Assembly: GCA_020636315.1 (NCBI GenBank)
Contig: JACJYA010000009.1
Coordinates: 124,001 to 188,000 of the forward strand
DNA length: 64,000 bases
Source: Lewinellaceae bacterium
GTDB taxonomy: Bacteria > Bacteroidota > Bacteroidia > Chitinophagales > Saprospiraceae
Direction of reading: 5' to 3'
Shown here: piece by piece, positions 1-8,276 of the stretch
Position numbering within the stretch: the stretch's first letter is position 1
Layout: each line of letters begins with the position of its first letter
Notes under the pieces: generated by a model
Told to the model about the DNA's origin: nothing
Databases searched by the model: none
What the model saw: only the letters and a program-made list of their open reading frames with translations
Position numbers and translations under genes: made by a program

Positions 1-390
1 TATAGCAAAAGCCGCCGCCGGCCCGTGAACATGGTCGGGGGTAGAGATGGTAACCGCATCGATATCCTTTTCCTTGTCCAGCATTTCCCGGTAATCGTGA
101 TACAATTTTGCATCCGGAAAGGCCTCGACGGAACCTTTTGCCGAACCGGAGAAATCCACATCACACAGCGCAACCACTCTCTCCCGCCCGTTGACGGAAG
201 CATTGCGAATGTCACTTGCGCCTTTGCCTCCGGCGCCGATGGCCGCCAGGTTCAGTTGGTCACTCGGTGCCGTGAAACCCACCCCACCAAGGACATGCCG
301 GGGCACCAGAAAAAAGGAGGAGGCGACCATTCCTTTTTCAATGAAGGAACGGCGGGAGAGGGTGGAAGGCTTTGTTTTTCGTTTTTTCAT
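1..390 (-). CDS. Gfo/Idh/MocA family oxidoreductase, Tat-exported (5' part only)
   Basis: The first 130 codons of a dehydrogenase-like protein; the rest lies beyond the left edge. Residues 12-20 (SRRSFIEKG) form a twin-arginine export signal followed by a short hydrophobic stretch ending near GG. From residue 47, NLAAIGAGGKG is the Rossmann dinucleotide-binding loop, and STPDHVHG near the end is the usual substrate-side motif of this family. Tat export fits a protein that folds around its NAD(P) cofactor before leaving the cytoplasm. Members act on sugars, inositols or glycosides; the substrate cannot be read here. The start follows from the KKRK-rich Tat n-region and the absence of a better upstream start. 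Confidence 0.85.
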   Translation of the reverse strand, partial: MKKRKTKPSTLSRRSFIEKGMVASSFFLVPRHVLGGVGFTAPSDQLNLAAIGAGGKGASDIRNASVNGRERVVALCDVDFSGSAKGSVEAFPDAKLYHDYREMLDKEKDIDAVTISTPDHVHGPAAAFAI

Positions 391-534
391 GATGAGAGTT
401 CTTCAGACTAATCTCAAAGTAAAAAATGCGGGTAATGTGCCTTTATTCGATGGTGATGAATCCCCTAGCGGCCCATTTATTGGAAGAAGTACTGGCAAGA
501 TAATACAAAAAAGGAAAGCTCCCTGGCGCAAACG

Positions 535-2490
535 TTATAATTTAAACTTCACCCCACCCATAATCCACCTCCCCGGCATCTGCGCCCCCAGGATATCCTG
601 ATAATTCTCGGCGAACAGGTTGTGCGCCTGCAGGTTCAGGCCGAACTGCGGAGTCAGGTTGTAACCCGCCCGCAGGTTCCACAACTGGTAGCTGGGGCTC
701 AGGCGGGCATTGATGGCGGCGGCCTGCCGCGCCGGACGTTCCTTGTACAATCCGTTCAGCGCCAGCTCCAGGTTTCCGGCCTCCAGGATAAAATTGGTGG
801 TAAAGAGGTGGCGGGCATGGCTCGAGATGTAAACCGAGATCACGTCCTCCTCATTGGTGGTGTTCAGCCAGGTGTAGCCCAGCGACCACTGCAGCCGGGC
901 GTTCTGTCCCAGGGGCGTACTAATCCAGGATTCTAACTCCACCCCCTGAGTCTGCACGTCGGTGATGTTGGTGGCATAAAAATACTCTTCCCCCTTCTGC
1001 AGGTTCTGATTGTTGGGGATGTCGGCCTCGTTGGTGGGCACGTAGTCGATCAGGTTGGCCGACTGCCGGAGGAAACCGGTGGCTTTCAGCTGCCAGTATT
1101 TTGCCAGGCGATAATCCAGCCCGATCTCTTCGGACCAGCTGCTTTCGGCTTCCAGGAAGGGGTTGCCGAGGTTCCTTCCCGGCGTCAGGTTTTCCAGGTT
1201 GTAGGAAACGTAGCGCTCGGTGTAGTCTGCCGCACGGATGCTGCGGCCGGCGGAGGCGCGGAGGGTGAGGTTGGAAAGCATACAGGAAACGTTGAGCTGA
1301 GGTGTGAATTCCAGCCCGTAATTCTCGTCGTAGTCCAGCCGCATGCTACCGGTCAGGTTAAAATGCTTGCCGGGCCGGAGTACGCCCATAGCGTAAGCGC
1401 CATAGTGCAGGTCATCGTGGTTTCCCCGGTCGGTGCTTTCGACCGATCGGCGGTCTATCTGCCCGCCGAACTTCACAGACAGGCCGTCATTGAGAACTTC
1501 CATCTGGTTGACATTGAAGTTCCAGAACCGGGTGGTGTGTTCATTGGTTGATGGGAAATCGGGGCTGAAGACGAACCGGTCGGTACCGTTGCGGTAGGCG
1601 AAGCGGAAATCGGTGCTGCTGTTCATCCCGGTTCTGGAAACCTGCATCTGATTCCACCAGTTGCGGGTAGTTTCCACGGATTTGTCAAGGGGGCTGGCGG
1701 TATAGAAATAGCGGGCGCTGAAGTGGCGGTCGTCATAAGCGGTGCGAGCCTGGATGCGCCAGGTTTCGCTGAGGCGGTAGCCCAGCGACAGGCCGAAGGT
1801 TTTCAGGTTGAAAAAGTTGTTGTAGCTCTCCAGGGTGGCATTGTCCAGCACCTGTTCGGCGATGAGTTCCCCGTCCGACTGGTTCATACTGAAGCCACCG
1901 CCGGCATAGGACCTGCCTTTTCGGACGGAGAACCCCTGCTGGGCGTTAACCAGCCGATGCTCGCCGTAGTTTACCTGCCCGGAAACTTCCTGCTCTTCTT
2001 CCCGGCTGTCGCCAAACCCTTTTGTAATGATATTGATAACTCCCCCCACCGCATCGGCGCCGTACATGGCGGATGCGGCGCCGCGCAGTACTTCGATCCG
2101 TTCTATCTCTGCCGGGGTGACAGGCAAATAACCGTTGAAATGGGCAGTGAGCGGATCGTTGAGCTTCATGCCATCTACCAGGACCAGCACCTGAGAAAAG
2201 GTAGCTCCGCGCATGCTGATGTCGCCCTGAGCGCCGAACGCGTTGCGCGATTGCACTTCGATGCCGGGAATGTACTGCAGCAATTCATCCAGAGAAGTAA
2301 AGGCCATTTTCTGGATATCCCGGCCCTGTATTATGGAAATATTCCTGCCGGTTTCCCTGGAGTTCAGAGGGATTCTGGCGGTCTTCACGATGATGGTGTC
2401 GAGATCGGTAAGAGGCTGCCCCGATAAAGGGCTGCCGGTGCTCATTGTCAAAAGGATGGCCGGAAGAATAGCCAGGAGTGTATTTTTCAT
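535..2490 (-). CDS. TonB-dependent outer-membrane receptor, BtuB-like
   Basis: A 651-residue outer-membrane receptor for energy-dependent uptake of a scarce ligand. A signal peptide spans residues 1 to about 25. The plug domain (about 35-165) carries SLDELLQYIPGIEVQSR, DISMRGATFSQVLVLVDG and IERIEVLRGAASAMYGADAVGGVINI, all typical of BtuB/FepA-type plugs. The remaining ~480 residues are the 22-strand-barrel region, rich in alternating aromatic residues. It has no N-terminal carboxypeptidase-like domain, so it is a stand-alone receptor rather than a SusC. No SusD, ABC importer or cobalamin riboswitch is nearby, so the ligand (cobalamin, siderophore or glycan) is undecided. It is transcribed away from the GH30 gene. 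Confidence 0.9.
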   Translation of the reverse strand: MKNTLLAILPAILLTMSTGSPLSGQPLTDLDTIIVKTARIPLNSRETGRNISIIQGRDIQKMAFTSLDELLQYIPGIEVQSRNAFGAQGDISMRGATFSQVLVLVDGMKLNDPLTAHFNGYLPVTPAEIERIEVLRGAASAMYGADAVGGVINIITKGFGDSREEEQEVSGQVNYGEHRLVNAQQGFSVRKGRSYAGGGFSMNQSDGELIAEQVLDNATLESYNNFFNLKTFGLSLGYRLSETWRIQARTAYDDRHFSARYFYTASPLDKSVETTRNWWNQMQVSRTGMNSSTDFRFAYRNGTDRFVFSPDFPSTNEHTTRFWNFNVNQMEVLNDGLSVKFGGQIDRRSVESTDRGNHDDLHYGAYAMGVLRPGKHFNLTGSMRLDYDENYGLEFTPQLNVSCMLSNLTLRASAGRSIRAADYTERYVSYNLENLTPGRNLGNPFLEAESSWSEEIGLDYRLAKYWQLKATGFLRQSANLIDYVPTNEADIPNNQNLQKGEEYFYATNITDVQTQGVELESWISTPLGQNARLQWSLGYTWLNTTNEEDVISVYISSHARHLFTTNFILEAGNLELALNGLYKERPARQAAAINARLSPSYQLWNLRAGYNLTPQFGLNLQAHNLFAENYQDILGAQMPGRWIMGGVKFKL

Positions 2491-2684
2491 CTTTTGCGAT
2501 TAGAATTCAAAGCGGCAAAAATAAGGCCTTCAAAATAACTTCATCATTTATAGCTGGTTCTTTTGCCTGCCACTGAGAATGAAATTATCATAGAGTCTTT
2601 CCGTGGGAGGAAAGAATATTTCCGGCCTTTTGCGGACAATTTCTTATTATTAAGCCCTTTCAATTGATCACAAAACCCCCGTTC

Positions 2685-4163
2685 ATGAAAAAAGGTAATA
2701 TCCTGATTGCATTAACCCTTCTGGCCGTCGGCTGTTCCACCGGCACAAACCATGAAAATGAAGAGGGCCATGAAGTTTCGGAACCCGGCTTCTCCATGGA
2801 AGGCAGGGAAGCGAAAGTTTACATGACCGCCGATGGTACAGATCTCAGGTTGGGACAGGCCGGAACCAAGGCTTTTGAGCAGGCGCGGCAACCGCTGGAA
2901 ACGGAAGTTTCCGTTTTTGTCAACCCGGATAAAACTTTTCAGCCCCTGCTGGGCATCGGCGGCGCCATTACCGATGCTTCTGCCGAAGTGTTTGCTTCTT
3001 TACCGGAAGACAAGCAGGAGGAATTGTTAAAGGCCTACTACAGCCGGGAAGAAGGCATTGGTTACACCCTGGCGCGGACTACCATCCACAGTTGTGATTT
3101 CAGCAGTGGCAGTTATACTTATGTTTCTGACGAGGATAAGGAACTAAAGTCCTTCAGCATCGAACACGATAAGAAGTATCGGATACCTCTGATCCGGAAA
3201 GCGATCGGGGCGGCCGGTGGAGAACTCCTGCTGTATGCCAGCCCGTGGAGCCCGCCGGCATTCATGAAGGACAACGACAACATGCTGCGGGGGGGCAAAC
3301 TCCTGCCGGAATTCTATAACTCCTGGGCTCTGTATTACACCAAATTCATCAAGGCCTATGAAGGCCTGGGCATGCCCATCTGGGGCATTACCATACAGAA
3401 CGAGCCGATGGCCGTGCAACGGTGGGAGTCCTGTATTTACACGGCCGAAGAGGAGAGGGATTTCCTCAAAAACCACCTGGGGCCCACCATGGAACGCAAG
3501 GGCCTGGGAGATAAGAAGATCATCGTCTGGGACCACAACCGCGACCTGATCAACCACCGGGCCAATACCATCTTTGAGGACCCGGAAGCTGCCCAATATG
3601 CCTGGGGCATCGGTTTCCACTGGTACGAAAACTGGACGGGCGGAGACCCTATGTTCGTCAACCTGGGCAAAATAAAGGAATCGTTCCCTTCCAAAAACCT
3701 GATCTTCACTGAAGGCTGTAATGAGAAGTTCGACCCCGCCAAATACCAGTTCTGGCCCAATGCCGAACGTTACGGCCGCTCCATGATCAATGATTTTAAC
3801 AACGGAACCGTAGCCTGGACGGACTGGAACATCCTGCTGGATGAAACCGGCGGGCCCAACCATGTCGGCAATTTCTGCTTTGCACCGGTGCATGCCGACA
3901 CGCAGACGGGCGAACTGATCTACACGCCCTCCTATTACTACATCGGCCATTTTTCCAAATTCATCCGCCCGGGGGCAAAGAGGGTAAGCACAGCCAGCAG
4001 CCGGAGCCCCCTGCTGAGCACTTCCTTTCTGAATGAAGACGGGACGATGGCCACTGTGGTGATGAACCATACGGATGAGGAAATCACTTACAAGTTGTTC
4101 GTTGCGGATAAGATGATGGAAGAAACCATCTTGCCCCATGCGATGCAGACGGTTGTGTATTAG
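2685..4163 (+). CDS. Glycoside hydrolase family 30 (glucosylceramidase-like) lipoprotein
   Basis: A 492-residue retaining beta-glycosidase; family members cleave beta-1,6-glucans, glucosylceramide or xylans. The ATG at 2685 is preferred over an in-frame TTG at 2664 because it gives MKKGNILIALTLLAVGC, a lipoprotein signal with the lipobox Cys at about residue 17. The (beta/alpha)8 barrel carries the acid/base Glu at residue 240 (ITIQNEP) and the nucleophile Glu at 343 (IFTEGCNE). The last ~80 residues resemble the beta-sandwich of GH30. It is followed 68 bases later by the GH32 gene on the same strand, which suggests one operon for plant- or algae-derived glycans. Exact substrate unknown. Confidence 0.92.
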   Translation: MKKGNILIALTLLAVGCSTGTNHENEEGHEVSEPGFSMEGREAKVYMTADGTDLRLGQAGTKAFEQARQPLETEVSVFVNPDKTFQPLLGIGGAITDASAEVFASLPEDKQEELLKAYYSREEGIGYTLARTTIHSCDFSSGSYTYVSDEDKELKSFSIEHDKKYRIPLIRKAIGAAGGELLLYASPWSPPAFMKDNDNMLRGGKLLPEFYNSWALYYTKFIKAYEGLGMPIWGITIQNEPMAVQRWESCIYTAEEERDFLKNHLGPTMERKGLGDKKIIVWDHNRDLINHRANTIFEDPEAAQYAWGIGFHWYENWTGGDPMFVNLGKIKESFPSKNLIFTEGCNEKFDPAKYQFWPNAERYGRSMINDFNNGTVAWTDWNILLDETGGPNHVGNFCFAPVHADTQTGELIYTPSYYYIGHFSKFIRPGAKRVSTASSRSPLLSTSFLNEDGTMATVVMNHTDEEITYKLFVADKMMEETILPHAMQTVVY

Positions 4164-4231
4164 GCTTATTCAGGTTTCTCCATTAGGCCGGACCGGGCCT
4201 CCTCTTGTGAAACCAACGTAATAAACTCAAA

Positions 4232-5842
4232 ATGAAAAAACTGGTATTGAGCGCATTGTTTTTCCTTCCATTATTGACTGGTTGCCGGAACAATATGGAA
4301 AAGGAAACCACCGGCGCGGCTGTGCCTCCCGGCTATTCCCTGGAGCCCCACCGCCCCCAATTCCACTTCACCCCCGAAAAGATGTGGATGAACGATCCCA
4401 ATGGCATGGTGTATTACGATGGAGAGTATCATCTTTTCTACCAGTACTACCCCGACAGTACGGTTTGGGGCCCCATGCACTGGGGCCATGCAGTGAGCCG
4501 GGACCTGGTCAACTGGGAGCATCTGCCCATTGCCCTCTATCCCGATTCGCTGGGGTATATCTTTTCCGGAAGCGCCGTGGTGGACCGGAATAATACGAGC
4601 GGCCTGGGAGAGAACGGAAAACCGCCCCTCATCGCTATTTTCACCCATCACAGCGAGGAAAAAGCGAAAGCCGGGCGCCAGGATTTTCAGTACCAGAGCA
4701 TTGCCTACAGCAACGACCGCGGCCGCACCTGGACGAAGTATGCCGGCAATCCCGTAGTACCCAACACGGAAAAGATCAGGGACTTCCGCGACCCTAAAGT
4801 CATCTGGGATGAAGCCTCTCAGCAGTGGATAATGGTATTTGCCGCTCAGGACCATGTTAAGTTCTGGGGCTCCCCCGACCTCATCAACTGGACGCACCTC
4901 AGCGATTTTGGCAGGGAGTGGGGTTCTCATGGCGGCGTCTGGGAATGCCCGGACCTGTTCCCCATTCAGGAGGAAAATTCCGGAGAGACTAAATGGGTGA
5001 TGTTGCTGAGCATCAATCCGGGAGGCCCTAACGGAGGCTCCGCTACCCAGTATTTCGTCGGCCATTTCGATGGGAAAAAGTTCACCCTTGACCCTTCTTT
5101 TGCCCCTCAGGTTAGCGGGGAGAAAGCGGTTTGGCTCGATTACGGGCCAGACGATTACGCCGGGGTAACCTGGTCGGATATTCCCAAAGCCGACGGCCGG
5201 CGCATCTTCCTGGGCTGGATGTCGAACTGGGACTATGCTACCGTCGTACCGACTGAAACCTGGCGAAGCGCCATGACCCTGCCCAGAAAATTAACGCTGA
5301 AGCAAACGGCTGCCGGCCTGCGGTTGCTTTCCCAGCCGGTTAAGGAGTTGGAGAGCCTGCGCGGGGAGGTTTTTTCGCTGGAAGGCCAAACCGTAGAGCG
5401 CGAATTGGATATGGGAGGCCAGTCCGGAGTTTCCCCTTCACAGATGGAAGTGATTCTGGAAGCAGAGCTGCCGGAAGGGCCTGAAACAGATTTCGGTATA
5501 GCCCTGTCCAATTCGAAAGGAGAGAAATACCGGATCGGATATAACGCTGCCAAAAATGAATTTTACAGTGACAGGACAAAGGCCGGCGTTACCGGGTTTT
5601 CCGAAAAATTTGCGGCGAAAATTCATACCGCCCCCCGCATTAGCACCGAAAGGGCGCTGCGCCTCCACCTCTTTTTCGATGTAGCCTCCTGCGAGATGTT
5701 TGCCGATGGTGGAGAGGTTGTGATGACGGAGGCCTTTTTCCCTTCGGAGGATTTCAGTGAGGTGAAGTTATATTCCTCTGGAGGGGACGTAAAAGTCATT
5801 GAAGCCCGCGTCTATCCATTGAATAAAGCGGTTTTCCGATAG
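4232..5842 (+). CDS. Glycoside hydrolase family 32 (fructan beta-fructosidase/levanase) lipoprotein
   Basis: A 536-residue retaining beta-fructosidase expected to release fructose from levan, inulin or sucrose outside the cytoplasm. The lipobox LLTGC puts the lipidated Cys at residue 18. The five-bladed propeller holds the three GH32 acidic motifs: nucleophile Asp55 (WMNDPNG), transition-state Asp187 (FRDPK) and acid/base Glu238 (WECPDLF). A C-terminal beta-sandwich (about 375-530) completes the architecture. The following genes are a sugar-porter permease and a fructokinase, the expected next steps for fructose. Whether it works in exo or endo mode cannot be read from sequence alone, although the tidy propeller without long loops favours exo. 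Confidence 0.95.
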   Translation: MKKLVLSALFFLPLLTGCRNNMEKETTGAAVPPGYSLEPHRPQFHFTPEKMWMNDPNGMVYYDGEYHLFYQYYPDSTVWGPMHWGHAVSRDLVNWEHLPIALYPDSLGYIFSGSAVVDRNNTSGLGENGKPPLIAIFTHHSEEKAKAGRQDFQYQSIAYSNDRGRTWTKYAGNPVVPNTEKIRDFRDPKVIWDEASQQWIMVFAAQDHVKFWGSPDLINWTHLSDFGREWGSHGGVWECPDLFPIQEENSGETKWVMLLSINPGGPNGGSATQYFVGHFDGKKFTLDPSFAPQVSGEKAVWLDYGPDDYAGVTWSDIPKADGRRIFLGWMSNWDYATVVPTETWRSAMTLPRKLTLKQTAAGLRLLSQPVKELESLRGEVFSLEGQTVERELDMGGQSGVSPSQMEVILEAELPEGPETDFGIALSNSKGEKYRIGYNAAKNEFYSDRTKAGVTGFSEKFAAKIHTAPRISTERALRLHLFFDVASCEMFADGGEVVMTEAFFPSEDFSEVKLYSSGGDVKVIEARVYPLNKAVFR

Positions 5843-5907
5843 TGGAGTTATTGTGGTTTGCCTTCAGATAAGTTTATTACCTTAGGCATACAAAACGAAA
5901 AATTAAT

Positions 5908-7242
5908 ATGAACCACCGCAAGATCTTATTCTGGTCGATCACGGTAGCCCTGGCCGGATTTCTGTTCGGCTTCGATACAGTCGTGATCTCCGGCGCCGAC
6001 CTGTCGCTGCAGGAATTGTGGCAGAACGGAGAATTTTTCCACGGCTTTGTTGTCATGGCCTCCGCCCTTTGGGGTACGGTTATCGGGGCCATCTTTGGAG
6101 GTTTCCCCACCGACAAGCTGGGACGAAAAACAACCCTTTTCTGGATCGGGATATTTTACTTTGTATCAGCGGTGGGTTCTGCCCTTGCCGGTGACCCCTG
6201 GGTGTTCGCCTTTTTCCGGTTTCTGGGGGGGCTGGGCGTTGGAGCCTCTACCGTGGCGGCGCCGGCCTACGTCTCCGAGATCGCGCCGGCAGAAGACCGG
6301 GGCAAGCTCGTGGCGCTCTATCAGTTCAACATCGTTTTCGGGATACTCATCGCCTTTCTGTCCAACTATCTGCTGAGCAATATCGGCGAAAACGCCTGGC
6401 GCTGGATGATCGGGGTTGAGGCTTTCCCGGCCTTTATTTACACCCTCATGGTACTGACGGTGCCCAAGAGCCCGCGGTGGCTCCTGGTCAAGAAGGGCGA
6501 CCGCGAGGGAGCGGCCAAGACACTGCGCCTGATCAACCCCGATATGGATATAGACGCCACAATGGAAGCTCTTGTGGCCGATCATAAAGCAGCCGAAACC
6601 GGCGAGACGATCTTCTCCCAGAAATACCGGTTCCCGCTGATGCTGGCATTTCTGATCGCATTTTTCAACCAGTTTTCGGGCATCAACGCCTTTTTGTATT
6701 ATGCCCCCCGTATCTTCGAGATCGCCGGGCTGGCAAAGGATTCCGCCTTGTTGAGCAGCGTGGGCATCGGGGTGACCAACCTCATTTTTACACTGGTGGG
6801 CCTGTCGATGATCGACCGCTTCGGGCGCCGGCAGCTGATGTACATCGGTTCTGTCGGGTACATTCTGTCCCTTTCCATGGTGGCCTTGTCCTTTGTCATG
6901 GGCATAAAGGGCATGGCCGTGCCCATTTTCCTGTTTATGTTCATAGCCTCTCACGCGATCGGCCAGGGGACAGTCATCTGGGTGTTTATTTCAGAAATAT
7001 TTCCCAACCACCTGCGGGCCAACGGGCAGGCCTTCGGCAGCTCGGTGCACTGGGTGCTGGCAGCTGCCATACCCTCTTCGATCCCCTTCCTTTTTACAAC
7101 CATCGGGGCAGCACCGGTCTTCGCCTTCTTCGCCTTTATGATGGTTCTGCAGCTGATCTTCACCTGGCGGATGATGCCGGAGACGAAAGGCGTGCCGCTG
7201 GAGGAGTTGGAGAAGCAGTTGATCAGGGTGGAAGGGAGATGA
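5908..7242 (+). CDS. Sugar-porter family MFS transporter (probable fructose/hexose:H+ symporter)
   Basis: A 444-residue, 12-helix inner-membrane permease of the SP family. Diagnostic motifs are present in order: DKLGRKTTLF in the first cytoplasmic loop, PAYVSEIAPAEDRGKL after helix 4, PKSPRWLL in the central loop, QFSGINAFLYYAPRIFE in helix 7, DRFGRR, and PETKG near the C-terminus. Homologues move hexoses with protons; the position between a fructan hydrolase and a fructokinase makes fructose the likely cargo. It starts 65 bases after the GH32 stop, consistent with co-transcription. Confidence 0.93.
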   Translation: MNHRKILFWSITVALAGFLFGFDTVVISGADLSLQELWQNGEFFHGFVVMASALWGTVIGAIFGGFPTDKLGRKTTLFWIGIFYFVSAVGSALAGDPWVFAFFRFLGGLGVGASTVAAPAYVSEIAPAEDRGKLVALYQFNIVFGILIAFLSNYLLSNIGENAWRWMIGVEAFPAFIYTLMVLTVPKSPRWLLVKKGDREGAAKTLRLINPDMDIDATMEALVADHKAAETGETIFSQKYRFPLMLAFLIAFFNQFSGINAFLYYAPRIFEIAGLAKDSALLSSVGIGVTNLIFTLVGLSMIDRFGRRQLMYIGSVGYILSLSMVALSFVMGIKGMAVPIFLFMFIASHAIGQGTVIWVFISEIFPNHLRANGQAFGSSVHWVLAAAIPSSIPFLFTTIGAAPVFAFFAFMMVLQLIFTWRMMPETKGVPLEELEKQLIRVEGR

Positions 7243-7247
7243 TGGGA

Positions 7248-7331
7248 GGTTTTGAAGTATTACGGTATTGAGGTGTGTAGGTGTTGAGGCCGCAAAACCA
7301 TAATACCTCAAACCATAATACCGCATTACCA
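7248..7331. repeat. Imperfect inverted repeat between permease and fructokinase genes
   Basis: Left-side words GGTTTTGAAGTATTA and GGTATTGAGG are mirrored on the right by TAATACCTCAAACC and AATACCGC, giving an imperfect foldback of about 84 bases. There is no T-tract, so it is not a classical terminator. It may stabilise or attenuate the message between two genes of the cassette. Confidence 0.55.
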
Positions 7332-7385
7332 CTTTTATTTTTCCAGTGAATGCAATTGAGAACTCCATCGAAAAAACATAGGCCC

Positions 7386-8276
7386 ATGTCAAAACCCACC
7401 ATTATTTGCTTTGGGGAAGTCCTCTGGGACGTGCTGCCGGATAAGCGGGTTGCCGGCGGAGCACCGATGAACGTCGCCTTCCACATCAATCAGTTGGGAA
7501 TGCGGTCAAAGATGATCAGTAGCGTAGGGGATGATGATCTGGGGAGGGAACTCATCGGGTTTCTGGAAGCCAAAGGGGTATCCACCGGCCTGGTCCAAAC
7601 CGACCCCACTCTTCCCACCGGGGTGGTGAACGTCATGCTGGATGAGGGTGGTTCTCCCTCCTACGAAATTGTCAGCCCCGTAGCCTGGGATAACATCCGC
7701 CCGGATGATAAAGCAAGGGAAGCAGTCAAAGTTGCCGATGCCCTCGTTTTCGGCAGCCTGGCCTGCCGGACGGAGCAGAACCGGAGCACCCTCTTCGGAT
7801 ACCTGGAGCTGGCTCCCCTCCGCGTCCTGGATGTCAACCTGCGGGCCCCTTTCTATTCTCAGCCGCTGATCGAGTCGCTACTGGCCAGGGCGGATATTGT
7901 AAAGATGAATGATGAAGAACTCGTACTAATCGCCGGCTGGCAGGGAGCGGATGGTGAGGAAAGCGCCCAACTGGAGGCCATCCGGAAGAAATTTGCCATC
8001 GATCTGCTCATCCTTACCCGGGGCAAAGACGGGGCTGCCTGCCTCGACGGTTCAGGCTTTTCCGAGCATCCGGGATTTCCGGTGAAGGTGCAGGATACCA
8101 TTGGCAGCGGCGATTCTTTTCTGGCCTCTTTCCTCAGCAAGCACCTGGCCGGGGAAAGCCCCCTCGAATGCCTGGCGTTTGCCGGTGCAGTGGGCGCGCT
8201 GGTGGCCACCCGGGCAGGGGGTACGCCGGAGCTCACGGAAGCGGAAATACTGTCGTTTATAGATTCAAAGGGCTAA
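7386..8276 (+). CDS. PfkB-family carbohydrate kinase (probable fructokinase)
   Basis: A 296-residue cytoplasmic sugar kinase, predicted to phosphorylate fructose with ATP. The ATG at 7386 gives MSKPTIICFGEVLWD, the classical fructokinase amino terminus, so the in-frame upstream ATG at 7350 is not used here. The substrate-side motif GGAPMNVAFHINQLG lies near residue 25. The PfkB signature DTIGSGD at 237-243 contains the catalytic base Asp243. Context with GH32 and an SP permease favours fructose over ribose or nucleosides. Its last four bases overlap the convergent DUF5916 gene. Confidence 0.92.
   Translation: MSKPTIICFGEVLWDVLPDKRVAGGAPMNVAFHINQLGMRSKMISSVGDDDLGRELIGFLEAKGVSTGLVQTDPTLPTGVVNVMLDEGGSPSYEIVSPVAWDNIRPDDKAREAVKVADALVFGSLACRTEQNRSTLFGYLELAPLRVLDVNLRAPFYSQPLIESLLARADIVKMNDEELVLIAGWQGADGEESAQLEAIRKKFAIDLLILTRGKDGAACLDGSGFSEHPGFPVKVQDTIGSGDSFLASFLSKHLAGESPLECLAFAGAVGALVATRAGGTPELTEAEILSFIDSKG

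Noticed and set aside
2555..2620. Possible cobalamin riboswitch (GCCACTG word) near a BtuB-like gene
   Set aside because: The word is on the plus strand while the receptor is on the minus strand, and the B12 box and conserved hairpins are not present.
3144..4139. Long minus-strand reading frame opposite the GH30 gene
   Set aside because: It is a shadow of a strongly supported enzyme gene, with no motifs of its own.
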